From contig NZ_JACXAE010000072.1 in assembly GCF_014698965.1 (NCBI RefSeq), forward strand, positions 62,001 through 126,000: a stretch of DNA of 64,000 nucleotides. Reading direction: 5' to 3'. How positions within the stretch are numbered: the stretch's first letter is position 1; each line of letters opens with the position of its first letter. The notes beneath the pieces are model-generated. The model ran no database searches, was not told the origin of the DNA, and saw nothing but the letters and a program-made list of their open reading frames with translations. Source of the stretch: Iningainema tapete BLCC-T55 (lineage in GTDB: Bacteria > Cyanobacteriota > Cyanobacteriia > Cyanobacteriales > Nostocaceae). The translations under genes and the position numbers were made by a program. Shown one piece after another: positions 17,119 to 25,446 of this stretch.

Positions 17119-19608
17119 TTAAATGAGACTAGATTGTTCTTGTAACCGTCTTGGGATCGCATTTGAGTAGCGATCGCTTATATCCTCAATGCTAACTTTA
17201 ACTAAACTGTGATTATCAGCTGTTAAAACCCGCAAACCCATTTCGGAATTCCCTACCATACCTAATTTTTGCCAATCTGTTCTGTGATTCTCTCGTAAGT
17301 AGGATTCCCAAACTTCTTGTTGTACTAACGGCACAGAGACTAAAATTCTCGCCCCCCCTTCACCAAACAACACTTCATCCCACCTCAAGGTAGGTAGATT
17401 ATTTGCAGGCAACTCCAACTTGATTTGAGCACCGAGTTTGGCACCAATACAACACTCTGCCAGAGCCACAGCTAATCCTCCCTCAGCACAATCATGAGCC
17501 GAGCTTACCCAACCGCGACGAATACCCTCGCGGCAAACTTGCTGCACACGGCGTTCTAAGTCAAAATCTACCTGTGGAGGCGCTCCAGCAACAACACCGT
17601 GGATAGTAGCGAGATATTCCGAACCGCCCAATGTGATTTTGGCTCGTTCCTTGGCTCCTTGCGGATTTTGGTTTTTGGATTCTAAAGGCAATCCCAGAAG
17701 GTAAATTAAATCGCCCACCGTTCGCCAAGCTTGCCCACAAATTTTGGTTAAATCGGGAATTAACCCTACCATACCAACCACTGGGGTTGGGTAGATTGGT
17801 TGTGGATTGCCATTTGAGTCAAGAGTTTCGTTGTAAAGGGATACGTTTCCACCTGTTACTGGAGTTGCCAATTCTCGACAACCAACAGCCAAACCGCGAC
17901 AAGCTTCTGCTAATTGCCAGTAACCAACAGGTTTTTCCGGACTACCAAAATTTAAGTTATCAGTTACGGCTATTGGTTCCGCTCCCACACAGCTAAGATT
18001 GCGGGCAGCTTCCGCCACTACTGCCTTGGCTCCTTCATAGGGATCAAGATAAACATAACGAGGATTGCAGTCAACAGTAGCAGCAACCCCACGTTGTTGA
18101 ACCCCCCCTTGCCCCCCCGATGTTCGGGGGGGTTGGGAGGAATCTGAGTGCCCCCCCGATGTTCGGGGGGGTTGAGAGGAATCTGACTGCCCCCCCTTAT
18201 CAAGGGGGGGTTGGGGGGGTTTCAACCTCACCACTGCCGCATCCGCCCCACCAGGCAGCATCACCGTGTTATTCTGTACCTGATGGTCATACTGGCGATA
18301 AACCCATTTTTTAGAAGCAATGGTGGGAATATCTAGTAAAGTCAACAAAATATCATTCCAACTTTGCTCTCTTCCTTGAATTTCAATGCCAGCAACTGTA
18401 CAAGCAGGCAAAGAATCAGGAGTCCATTCCCAAGCTTTACGGGCATATTCAGGTGGTTCTGACAACAATTCCCGGTGATATAGCGGCGTATTTTCTGCCA
18501 AAGCTTCAGCCGGGATGGAGGCAGCTACTTCACCTTGAAACCAAATTCGCACTACGGGTTCAGCAATTACTGTCCCTGCGACAACAGCTTGTAGTCCCCA
18601 ACGGTGAAAAATGTCGATTAATTCTTGCTCGCGTCCCTTTTGTGCTACAAACAGCATTCTTTCTTGAGATTCACTCAGCAGGTATTCATAGGGAACCATT
18701 CCTGTTTCCCGCACAGGAATTTTGTCCAAATCAAGTTCAATTCCCACGCCACCTTTTGCTGCCATTTCGGAAGTAGAACAGGTGATACCAGCAGCGCCCA
18801 TATCCTGGGCGGCGACAACTGCACCCGTTTTAAATGCTTCAAGACAAGCTTCAATTAACGACTTTTCTAAAAAAGGATCGCCCACTTGTACGGCTGGGCG
18901 CGAGTCTATTGATTCATCGCTGAGTTCTGCACTAGCAAAACTTGCGCCTCCCATCCCATCCCTTCCAGTAGTGGAACCAACATACAGCACTGGGTTGCCT
19001 ATGCCAGATGCACCAGATTTAACTATTTCTGGTGTTTCCATCAATCCCAGCGCCATCACATTAACTAGGGGATTTTCGGAATAAGCTTTGTCAAAGTAGA
19101 CTTCACCGCCAACAGTAGGCACTCCGACACAATTACCGTAATGGGAGATCCCCGCTACCACACCACTAAAAAGCCTTTGGGTTTTAGCATCTTCTAGGGA
19201 ACCGAAACGGAGGGAGTTTAATATAGCAATAGGACGCGCACCCATTGTAAAGATATCTCGGAGAATTCCTCCTACTCCCGTGGCAGCTCCTTGGAAAGGT
19301 TCGATCGCACTTGGGTGATTGTGAGATTCAATCTTAAATGCTAGTCGCAATCCATCATCTAAGTCTACAACACCAGCATTTTCACCTGGTCCGACAAGAA
19401 TGCGCTTTCCTGTTGTGGGAAACTGTTTTAATAAAGGACGGGAATTTTTATAGCAGCAATGCTCTGACCACATTACCCCAAACATTCCCAGTTCAGCAAT
19501 GTTTGGATGTCGTCCTAGTCGCCGGACGATTTCTTCATATTCTTCTGGCTTAATACCTTCAATGGCAATTTCTTCAGGAGAAAAGGGAGATTGGGTGGTG
19601 ACAGTCAT
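17119..19608 (-). CDS. purL: Phosphoribosylformylglycinamidine synthase subunit PurL
   Basis: Converts FGAR to FGAM in purine synthesis, with PurS and PurQ encoded elsewhere. 829 residues, longer than the roughly 780 usual in cyanobacteria. Landmarks: [54 protein letters not shown], and [13 protein letters not shown] in the second half. Residues about 463-506 are a Pro/Gly/Ser/Gln insert (PPLDKGG, PPRTSGG twice) encoded by a GC-rich palindromic repeat (separate entry). The insert falls between the two homologous halves, in a surface loop by inference, and keeps the frame, so the enzyme is probably active. Confidence 0.95.
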   Translation of the reverse strand: MTVTTQSPFSPEEIAIEGIKPEEYEEIVRRLGRHPNIAELGMFGVMWSEHCCYKNSRPLLKQFPTTGKRILVGPGENAGVVDLDDGLRLAFKIESHNHPSAIEPFQGAATGVGGILRDIFTMGARPIAILNSLRFGSLEDAKTQRLFSGVVAGISHYGNCVGVPTVGGEVYFDKAYSENPLVNVMALGLMETPEIVKSGASGIGNPVLYVGSTTGRDGMGGASFASAELSDESIDSRPAVQVGDPFLEKSLIEACLEAFKTGAVVAAQDMGAAGITCSTSEMAAKGGVGIELDLDKIPVRETGMVPYEYLLSESQERMLFVAQKGREQELIDIFHRWGLQAVVAGTVIAEPVVRIWFQGEVAASIPAEALAENTPLYHRELLSEPPEYARKAWEWTPDSLPACTVAGIEIQGREQSWNDILLTLLDIPTIASKKWVYRQYDHQVQNNTVMLPGGADAAVVRLKPPQPPLDKGGQSDSSQPPRTSGGHSDSSQPPRTSGGQGGVQQRGVAATVDCNPRYVYLDPYEGAKAVVAEAARNLSCVGAEPIAVTDNLNFGSPEKPVGYWQLAEACRGLAVGCRELATPVTGGNVSLYNETLDSNGNPQPIYPTPVVGMVGLIPDLTKICGQAWRTVGDLIYLLGLPLESKNQNPQGAKERAKITLGGSEYLATIHGVVAGAPPQVDFDLERRVQQVCREGIRRGWVSSAHDCAEGGLAVALAECCIGAKLGAQIKLELPANNLPTLRWDEVLFGEGGARILVSVPLVQQEVWESYLRENHRTDWQKLGMVGNSEMGLRVLTADNHSLVKVSIEDISDRYSNAIPRRLQEQSSLI
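18091..18226. repeat. GC-rich palindromic repeat inserted in frame in purL
   Basis: CCCCCCGATGTTCGGGGGG occurs twice (near 18113 and 18152), each followed by a GAGGAATCTGA word, then CCCCCCTTATCAAGGGGGG and a G tract. Base composition is sharply different from the surrounding gene. The TATCAAGGGGGG type is a well-known dispersed intergenic repeat of filamentous cyanobacteria; here it is inside a reading frame. Confidence 0.85.
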
Positions 19609-19649
19609 GGAAGTAATGCACCAAGGTTACAGAGGACTATTGTAGCGAT

Positions 19650-20043
19650 TTATCTACTCTGTAGATGCATTTCTAAAAATGCCGATAATTCTTCTTTGGA
19701 CATTTTTCGCTCAACTACTTGAATCACCAAGTTATAAGCTTGCTCTTGAGATATTTTGAAACTGTAACCGTTTAACTCCAAAAAAAGTAAGCATAACAGC
19801 AAAAGCAGTACGCTTGTTGCCATCCACAAAAGGATGGTTCATCGCTAAGTGAAATAGGTAAGCTGCCGCTTGTTCGTGAATTGTCGAATGTAACAGTTCA
19901 CCCCCAAAAGTAGCTTGAGGTTGAGCTATTGCTGAATCTAGTAAGCCTTCCTCTCTCACACCTACAGTGCCGCCAAATTTTTTAATCTGACGTTGATGAA
20001 TAGCTAACACTTGGTCAATACAAAGAAATCTAGGAGTCTGCAA
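19650..20043 (-). pseudogene. doc: Doc/Fic-type toxin gene with a 1-nt frameshift
   Basis: Fic-fold kinase toxin of the Doc class (in the known Doc, phosphorylation of EF-Tu). The N-terminal frame has GVREEGLLDSAIAQPQATFGG and the core motif NHPFVDGNKRTAFAVML. After ML-TFF the frame is lost at a run of seven A on the plus strand (19780-19786); removing one base restores ELNGYSFKISQEQAYNLVIQ and VVERKMSKEELSAFLEMHLQ up to the stop at 19650. Total length is 3n+1. As read, the protein ends after 103 residues, lacking the last ~40. It overlaps the upstream antitoxin-like gene by 14 nt. Confidence 0.88.
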
Positions 20044-20383
20044 GGCGACGAAAAACCTCTTCCCATTTTTGTTCTACTGCTAAATAAGCTTGCCATACTT
20101 CCTCATCTTCGGCAATCACAGGTGAGCTATTTTCCTCTGGGGTGCTAGCTTGGTTATTTTGGCTCGAGAGAGTTGCTTGTTCCTGTCCGTTAGGTTGTAC
20201 AGCTTCGTGGTAGGATGCTGCAAAACCAGGAATTGTCAATAGTTCTTCTGTTACCTCTTTTGCCTCTCTTCCTTGCTGGTAAGCCAAAAAAGCAAGTGCT
20301 ACTTCCAATCTTTCACTAGACAACTGACGTAAATAGTTTTCTGCTTGTTCAAGTAAGATACTATGTTTTTCTTTTAATTCCAT
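20030..20383 (-). CDS. Putative antitoxin partner of the Doc-type toxin
   Basis: 117 residues, acidic, with a helical N-terminal part (LLEQAENYLRQLSSERLEVA) and a Gln/Ser/Asn/Glu-rich middle, ending in a helical EDEEVWQAYLAVEQKWEEVF. It lies immediately upstream of doc and overlaps it, the classic order antitoxin then toxin. It is not a recognisable Phd/YefM, so the assignment rests mainly on position. The C-terminal helix could be the toxin-neutralising part, which is inference. The frame is intact. Confidence 0.7.
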   Translation of the reverse strand: MELKEKHSILLEQAENYLRQLSSERLEVALAFLAYQQGREAKEVTEELLTIPGFAASYHEAVQPNGQEQATLSSQNNQASTPEENSSPVIAEDEEVWQAYLAVEQKWEEVFRRLADS

Positions 20384-20467
20384 CTTTACCCGCTAGCTAG
20401 ATTTCTTGTCCTATGTCTAGTTTATCGTAGCCGATGAGGGCTTGCTATAGGCGATCACCGTTAACAA

Positions 20468-20804
20468 TTAGGATAGTTGTTGTAAGATAATTTCAATTTG
20501 GCGCTTCAGGGAAGGCAAATTATGCTCTACAACAGACCACACTACTTCTAGGTCAATCTCAAAGTAATTGTGAGTCAAAATGTTGCGCATTCCAATCATT
20601 TGCGACCAAGGTACTTCGGGATGTTGCTCCCTGATATCAGCAGACAAGACACGAGACGCTTCACCGATAATTTGTAGATGCTGGATAAACCAAGTTTGAA
20701 ACAGTTCATTTTCTTCAAAGCTTTGCTTTCCTTGAACTGCGTACTTTTCTATCCGCTCAATTGCTTCTATAATATTAACGCAGTTTCTCGCGATCGTCTC
20801 TCAT
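20468..20804 (-). pseudogene. hepT: HepT-type RNase toxin gene with a 1-nt frameshift
   Basis: HEPN-domain ribonuclease toxin of the MntA/HepT system. The ATG at 20804 overlaps the mntA stop (ATGA) and gives MRDDREKLR followed at once by TAA. One extra T after codon 9 explains this: in the shifted frame the rest is NIIEAIERIEKYAVQGKQSF through EASRVLSADIREQHPEVPWS and ends QIEIILQQLS at 20468, about 100 residues without a stop. The HEPN active motif R-X4-H-X-Y is intact as RNILTHNY. Length is 3n+1. No alternative in-frame start is seen upstream of the shift, so the toxin is probably not made. Confidence 0.88.
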
Positions 20805-21091
20805 AAAGGAACTGCCTCGTTTAAAACACGCTCTCGAATGCGCGATCGCAATCCCTTTTCAGTCACTACATCTACATCACAACCCAGTAACTCTTGCAAT
20901 TCCATCAGCAATCCACCAAGATCAAACAAGCTACGCCCTGGCTCCATTTCTACTAAAAAATCTACATCACTGTTTGCATCTGCCTCTTTGCGTGCCACAG
21001 AGCCAAATATCCGAAGGTTGTATGCCCCGTATTTTGCTGCAGTGAGCAAGATATCTTCTCGCTTTGTTTGCAAAAGCTCGTAAATATTCAT
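20801..21091 (-). CDS. mntA: MntA-type nucleotidyltransferase antitoxin
   Basis: Minimal nucleotidyltransferase that in characterised MntA/HepT pairs inactivates HepT by adding AMP to a Tyr near its active motif. 96 residues. The motif GS-X10-DXD is exact: [19 protein letters not shown], residues ~31-49. The C-terminal part has [20 protein letters not shown] typical of this family. Frame intact. It is first in the pair and overlaps hepT by 4 nt. Confidence 0.92.
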   Translation of the reverse strand: MNIYELLQTKREDILLTAAKYGAYNLRIFGSVARKEADANSDVDFLVEMEPGRSLFDLGGLLMELQELLGCDVDVVTEKGLRSRIRERVLNEAVPL

Positions 21092-21151
21092 GATTTTACA
21101 CCCAATGTGGTCATAGCTATTTTAGCTAGGACTGTCACGCCCAAGGGGCGA

Positions 21152-21175
21152 AGTCAAAAGTCAAAAGTCAAAAGT
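21152..21175. repeat. AGTCAAA heptamer tandem repeat
   Basis: AAGTCAAAAGTCAAAAGTC-type array, three and a half copies of AGTCAAA with an extra A. Short tandem repeat of the kind common in Nostocales gaps, not a CRISPR. Confidence 0.7.
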
Positions 21176-21259
21176 TTCCTGAATTTTCTTTAAAAAGCTG
21201 AATAAAGAAAATAGAGCAACTCAAAAAGTTTCTTTACACAAGTGTCTTTGTCCATCATT

Positions 21260-21527
21260 GTATATATAAATTTGTCAAGACTATTTGTAATTTAAGTTAC
21301 AGACAATAGAAACATAATGTGCATAGGTATTCCCTGAGCAGAACCTATTTTTGCAAATACAGCAGTTGTTGAAACTTGTTGTGATAACAATCACATATAT
21401 ACATGATTAAGATCCTAGTCCTACAGCTAGGGTCAAAGCAATAATAAGCATAACTGAACTCTAGCCGAGTCATTAATAGGGAACACACTAATAAGCCGAC
21501 AACCTTCAAGAGGTGCGTCGGTTTTTT
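21260..21527 (+). ncRNA. Candidate small RNA ending at an orphan terminator
   Basis: A strong intrinsic terminator lies on the plus strand at 21496-21527: CCGAC with GTCGG, inner ACCT with AGGT, then six T. No plus-strand gene precedes it: mntA and apcD are both on the minus strand. TATATA/TATAAA words near 21260 could be its promoter, so the 5' end is a guess. A small hairpin CCTAG-CTAGG lies inside near 21415. I recognise no known RNA family. The wider gap 21092-21805 holds no convincing gene. Confidence 0.4.
21496..21527 (+). terminator. Intrinsic terminator without an upstream gene
   Basis: GCCGAC-AACCT-TCAAG-AGGT-GC-GTCGG followed by TTTTTTG. On the opposite strand the hairpin is followed only by CTTATTAG, so plus-strand function is more likely. 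Confidence 0.75.
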
Positions 21528-21651
21528 GTTTGTGTGAGTATGGGGTATCAACAAAATTTCCCCACCACCTGTTGGTAACTTGACAGAGATTCTGCCTCAG
21601 CCACTACCTGGTGGAGGCAGCGCTGCAGGAGGTGAAACCAGTGCTGCAGGA

Positions 21652-21704
21652 GGGTTTCCCTCCGTAGGCATCTGGCGAACCCGAAGGGGTTTCCCTCCGT
21701 AGGC
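21652..21704. repeat. Direct repeat GGGTTTCCCTCCGTAGGC, two copies
   Basis: Copies at 21652-21669 and 21687-21704, in a GC-rich block that also has GCTGCAGGAGG twice (about 21623 and 21643). It differs in composition from the flanking DNA and looks like a dispersed intergenic repeat. Confidence 0.65.
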
Positions 21705-21805
21705 GACTGCCGTTGGGGAAGTTATAATCAGATTAAAACAATTATTCTGATTGAGTGCTGATGATGTGTACAACTGACTCACCAAAGAGTCGAGCCTACA
21801 CTGGT

Positions 21806-22291
21806 TTATGACATTGATTGAATAATGTAATCAAAGTAGGGAGATGCTTCAACAGCGTCTTCCGCACTGAGTAAATCAAGAGAAGCTTTTTTCAAACAAT
21901 TGATAGCTTCTACCATTCCAGGAACAGGAACGCCTAAGGAGTTGTACATTTCCCGCACACCGATTAAACCAATTTTTTCAATTGGCTCTTTGTCGCCGGC
22001 AAGTACGCCATAAGTAATTAGGCGTAAGTACCAACCAAAATCACGGATGCATAAAGCACGTTGACGTTCTCCGTAAGCATTGCCCCCAGGCGCAATAAAG
22101 TCGGGACGCTTTTGCCAAAGCTGTTTAGTGGCTTCTTGAACTATCTTTTTTTCATTTTCAGCAAGGGTAGAAGCAATTCTTACTCGTTGTGTACCTGTTT
22201 GCAAAAAGTCTTTGATATTTTTGAGTTCGCCACTGCTGGGGTAACGCAGTTCGTCGTCGGCTTGGAGAATAACTTGGCTTACTACAGTCAT
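21806..22291 (-). CDS. apcD: Allophycocyanin alpha-B subunit (ApcD)
   Basis: Phycobiliprotein of the phycobilisome core; ApcD is a terminal emitter that favours energy flow to photosystem I. 161 residues, the standard length. The globin-like fold is visible throughout; the bilin-binding Cys is in [20 protein letters not shown] near residue 80, with the conserved [10 protein letters not shown] before it. [15 protein letters not shown] and the start [20 protein letters not shown] match ApcD rather than ApcA. It is monocistronic, as usual for apcD. Confidence 0.92.
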   Translation of the reverse strand: MTVVSQVILQADDELRYPSSGELKNIKDFLQTGTQRVRIASTLAENEKKIVQEATKQLWQKRPDFIAPGGNAYGERQRALCIRDFGWYLRLITYGVLAGDKEPIEKIGLIGVREMYNSLGVPVPGMVEAINCLKKASLDLLSAEDAVEASPYFDYIIQSMS

Positions 22292-22384
22292 GATTATTCC
22301 AATTAAATGAATTATTATTAGCTAGTTTAACTAGTCTTGAGGACACAAGTGAAGACAGGGGAAGTAGTTATTAGTTAAACGATT

Positions 22385-23779
22385 ATGGAAAATTGGCAAC
22401 AAGGTGAATTAATAGAAGTTGAAATTACAGACTTAAGCGATACAGGGGATGGTGTGGGACGTTGGCAGGATCGGGTAGTATTTGTACCAGATACAGTGAC
22501 GGGCGATCGCGTTCTTGTCCGTTTGGTACATGTCAAACCCAATTACGCCTACGGTAAACTGAAACAGTTGTTGCAACCGTCTAGTCACCGTATTCGACCT
22601 AGTTGTATTGTAGCTGACAAGTGTGGTGGTTGTCAGTGGCAACATATTAGTTATGAGTATCAACTCGTCGCTAAACGCAATCAAGTCATTCAAGCTTTAG
22701 AACGTATCGGTGGTTTTGCGCAACCTCCTGTAGATCCGGTGTTGGTTGGTGGTGAATCTTTAGGTTATCGCAATAAAGCTACCTATCCTCTAAGTATATC
22801 TCACACTGGACATGTTCAAGCTGGTTATTATCAAAAAGGTAGCCACCAATTAGTTAATTTGAATCAATGCCCAGTGCAAGATGCTCGCTTCAATCCTCTA
22901 CTTTTAGAAGTTAAACAGGACATTGAAAAGCGAGGTTGGCTTCTTTACAATGAACAGCGTCATACTGGAGTGATACGCCATCTTGGTTTACGTATTGGTA
23001 GGCGCACTGGGGAAATATTGCTAACTTTGGTGGTGAAGGATTGGAGTTTACCGGGAATTAAAGACCAAGCGCTCGAATGGTTAAAACGCTATCCTCAGTT
23101 GGTGGGGGTGTCGTTAAACCGTAATGGTGATCGCACTAATGCCATTTTTGGTTCCGAAACCCGCTGTATTGCCGGAACTCCTTATTTACGAGAACAATTT
23201 GCCGGACTGGAATTTCATGTGCTACCTGATACTTTTTTTCAGGTGTATACAGAGACAGCAGAGGCTTTGTTACAAATTATTAAGTCAGAACTGAATCTGC
23301 AAGCATCGTCGGTGTTACTTGATGCCTATTGTGGTATAGGGACATTAACTTTACCATTGGCGAAACATGTTAATCAGGCGATCGGGTTTGAAGTGCAACC
23401 AGAGGCGGTGGAACAAGCAATTTTAAATGCTCGAATTAATAACATTAATAACGTAACTTTCATTACAGGCACGGTAGAAAAATTACTGCCATCAATGGAT
23501 ATAACCCCAGATGTTGTTTTACTAGATCCGCCACGTAAGGGATGCGCGAACATTGTGATGGAAACTTTATTACAAAAAAAACCGCCGCGTATAGTTTACG
23601 TTAGTTGTAAAGCAACCACTCTAGCTCGTGACTTAAAATTACTTTGTCAAGATGGAGTATACAGTATTACCCGTATACAGCCAGCTGATTTTTTTCCTCA
23701 AACTGCTCATGTGGAAGCAGTTGCCTTTATTGTGCTATCACAGTTATATGAGGGTAGTAAGTCCTCTAAAAAACTCTAA
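22385..23779 (+). CDS. rlmD: 23S rRNA (uracil-C5)-methyltransferase RlmD-like
   Basis: SAM-dependent methylation of a uracil C5 in rRNA (RumA/TrmA family). 464 residues. Residues 1-60 form a TRAM domain (GELIEVEITDLSDTGDGVGR). A Cys cluster CGGCQWQH near 80 belongs to the Fe-S site. The Rossmann part has LLDAYCGIGTLTLPLA, LLDPPRKGC and the catalytic-Cys motif YVSCKATTLARDL. RlmD versus RlmCD or TrmA cannot be settled by reading. Divergent from apcD. Confidence 0.9.
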   Translation: MENWQQGELIEVEITDLSDTGDGVGRWQDRVVFVPDTVTGDRVLVRLVHVKPNYAYGKLKQLLQPSSHRIRPSCIVADKCGGCQWQHISYEYQLVAKRNQVIQALERIGGFAQPPVDPVLVGGESLGYRNKATYPLSISHTGHVQAGYYQKGSHQLVNLNQCPVQDARFNPLLLEVKQDIEKRGWLLYNEQRHTGVIRHLGLRIGRRTGEILLTLVVKDWSLPGIKDQALEWLKRYPQLVGVSLNRNGDRTNAIFGSETRCIAGTPYLREQFAGLEFHVLPDTFFQVYTETAEALLQIIKSELNLQASSVLLDAYCGIGTLTLPLAKHVNQAIGFEVQPEAVEQAILNARINNINNVTFITGTVEKLLPSMDITPDVVLLDPPRKGCANIVMETLLQKKPPRIVYVSCKATTLARDLKLLCQDGVYSITRIQPADFFPQTAHVEAVAFIVLSQLYEGSKSSKKL

Positions 23780-24175
23780 TTAAAAAATAGTAGTCTAGGA
23801 AATAATAAAAATGCTAAGATGTAATAGAGATAAAAACATAGTCTCCACTTGTGTAAAAATATAGAAATTGCATGGGCTGCTCAAAAAACTAATTGGGTTG
23901 CCAAAAGTGCATTATTCACAGATTAAAGAGTATGAAAGTACTCTTTTGTCATGAAAGCATCTTATTAGTTGCTTACTATTTCGGCAAATTTGCATTTGTC
24001 GTCCCATATGTAAGCAATCCAATTTTGTTGATAGAGCCGATGCTCCCCAGCATTTTCAATACAAAGTTGTGATGACGCAAGTTTGAAGGGCAACATGACC
24101 ACCTCAATTCTGCTCAGGGTGCCTGTGACGACAAACTGATGTCTAGCGAACTCTGGAAGCTATGGGGTTAATATT
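23780..24175. other. Intergenic region with a terminator hairpin
   Basis: 396 nt between rlmD and the RsbW-like gene. At 23925-23946 there is a perfect hairpin AAAGAGTA-TGAAAG-TACTCTTT with a TTTTG end, probably the rlmD terminator. Nothing else recognised. Confidence 0.6.
23925..23947 (+). terminator. Putative terminator after rlmD
   Basis: Perfect 8-bp stem AAAGAGTA/TACTCTTT, 6-nt loop, then TTG. It is 145 nt from the rlmD stop, so it may instead end an unannotated short transcript. Confidence 0.5.
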
Positions 24176-24640
24176 GTGATTACTATCTCGCTTCGTCCAG
24201 TAGGACGTAATTGGGGCACAATAAGTTTTGCCTCCACTCTGTATCTCTGTCCAATTCTAGATTTGCTATTGGCAGAAATTCCCGAAAAAATGCAAGCAGA
24301 ACTGAGATTAGGACTTCAAGAAGCCCTAGTTAATGCTGCTAAACACGGTAATAATCTTGATCCTAGTAAAAGAGTTGTAGTTCGTTTTTCCTTAATAGAT
24401 AATCAGTATTGGTGGATAATATCAGACCAAGGATCTGGCTTTTGTCCCTCATCCACAAGTGAGGTTGAGAACGAAAGCGATCCCGAAGAGTATTTACCAC
24501 CAGATGAGGCAGAAAGCGGTCGTGGCTTATGTATTCTATACCATATTTTTGATCAAGTTCAATGGAATAGGAAAGGAACAGAGTTAAGACTTTGTAAACA
24601 ACTAGAAATCCCTCGACCACGGATACCGCTGCTGCGGTGA
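24176..24640 (+). CDS. RsbW-like serine-protein kinase / anti-sigma factor ATPase
   Basis: GHKL-fold ATPase of the HATPase_c_2 type. 154 residues. The N-box is RLGLQEALVNAAKHGN and the G1 box is ISDQGSGFCPS, with the G2-like ESGRGLCILYHIFDQ near residue 113. Such proteins bind a sigma factor or phosphorylate an STAS partner. Start is a GTG at 24176; no other start gives the beta strand ITISLRPVGRN. No STAS protein or sigma factor is adjacent. Confidence 0.85.
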   Translation: MITISLRPVGRNWGTISFASTLYLCPILDLLLAEIPEKMQAELRLGLQEALVNAAKHGNNLDPSKRVVVRFSLIDNQYWWIISDQGSGFCPSSTSEVENESDPEEYLPPDEAESGRGLCILYHIFDQVQWNRKGTELRLCKQLEIPRPRIPLLR

Positions 24641-24652
24641 AGAAGTAGTGTT

Positions 24653-24735
24653 GGGGAGTAGGGGGGTAGAGGAGATGATAAATTTAAACTCTCCCTGTCT
24701 CCCCCACTCCCTGTCTTCCCTACTCCTCATCTCCC
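24653..24735. repeat. GGGGAGTAGGGG / CTCCCCCACTCCC dispersed repeat
   Basis: A G-rich arm (GGGGAGTAGGGGGGTAGAGG) faces a pyrimidine arm (CTCCCTGTCTCCCCCACTCC and CTACTCCTC). The same type lies inside the caspase-fold gene at 47395-47570. It overlaps the last codons of the minus-strand gene at 24720. Confidence 0.7.
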
Positions 24736-25019
24736 TCTGTTTCCTTCTTCCCATGTGTAGGGCAAGGTGGTGCAGAAATTGAACGATCTAACCAACCATT
24801 TGCCTGTTGAAGTCTTTGTAACGCTTCAAGTGGTTCATCTTTAAGAAGAAATACAAGTGCAGCTGCTGCTTGTTCACTAGCACGAACTTTGCGGTTAGAC
24901 TTGAGGCGATGCCAATCGTGAGGGGAAATACTCAGTCTCTCCATCACAGCTTGGGCTAGTTCCAAAGTACTAAATTCACTCAGTTGACTGGTGTTAGGTA
25001 GCTGGGTTGATTGAGTCAT
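24720..25019 (-). CDS. Conserved cyanobacterial hypothetical protein
   Basis: About 99 residues from the ATG at 25019 (MTQSTQLPNTSQLSEFSTLE). A helical core ELAQAVMERLSISPHDWHRL and SEQAAAALVFLLKDEPLEAL is well formed. The C-terminal Pro/Lys/Glu tail is partly encoded by the GGGGAGTAG repeat. An upstream ATG at 25055 in frame is less likely. I remember such proteins as a small uncharacterised cyanobacterial family but assign no function. Confidence 0.7.
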   Translation of the reverse strand: MTQSTQLPNTSQLSEFSTLELAQAVMERLSISPHDWHRLKSNRKVRASEQAAAALVFLLKDEPLEALQRLQQANGWLDRSISAPPCPTHGKKETEGDEE

Positions 25020-25082
25020 GGACGTAACGCCTAGACATTGGCTATTGGTACTCACGTCTAATTTTAATCTAACTAACAGTAA

Positions 25083-25445
25083 ATGAAGCAGCGGAAAAAA
25101 TCATTCGAGTCACCGGATGAAGATAATCAGGATTTTGAGCGCGAATTAATTGAAGTAGAGGGTGCGATTGTTGCATTGAGAGAACGCTACACCCAAGTTC
25201 AAGCAGACAAAGCTCAACAGGAAAAATTAAAACAAGCCAGCATTCAACTGAATAAACATAAATACCTATCCCCAGAAATGAAGGCGGAGTTAAAACAGAT
25301 TCAACAGCAGTTGTCAATACTGGAAATTAACTTAGAAAGCCAATTATTTTCTTGGGGTAATTTGAAAAAACCTTTTTGGCAAGCTGTCCGCTTTGGTGGA
25401 TTGGGCGTTATCATAGGCTGGATATTAAAGTCTTTTGTTGGATAG
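25083..25445 (+). CDS. Coiled-coil protein with C-terminal membrane segment
   Basis: 120 residues. Residues ~15-95 are charged and heptad-like ([40 protein letters not shown]), and the last 18 ([17 protein letters not shown]) form a membrane helix, so it looks like a tail-anchored coiled coil. It ends right at the start of asnS (1 nt before the asnS ATG), so the two are cotranscribed. Function not recognised. Confidence 0.75.
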   Translation: MKQRKKSFESPDEDNQDFERELIEVEGAIVALRERYTQVQADKAQQEKLKQASIQLNKHKYLSPEMKAELKQIQQQLSILEINLESQLFSWGNLKKPFWQAVRFGGLGVIIGWILKSFVG

Positions 25446-25446
25446 T

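Noticed and set aside
18091-18226. Intein or mini-gene in purL
   Set aside because: Too short and low in complexity; no splicing motifs. It is a palindromic repeat.
21152-21175. Regulatory heptamer array for mntA/hepT
   Set aside because: AGTCAAA heptamers of this type are common filler in cyanobacterial gaps; no reason to link it to the TA genes.
21345-21554. Minus-strand 69-residue open frame between mntA and apcD
   Set aside because: It overlaps the plus-strand terminator and has a low-quality start; composition is not that of a protein gene.
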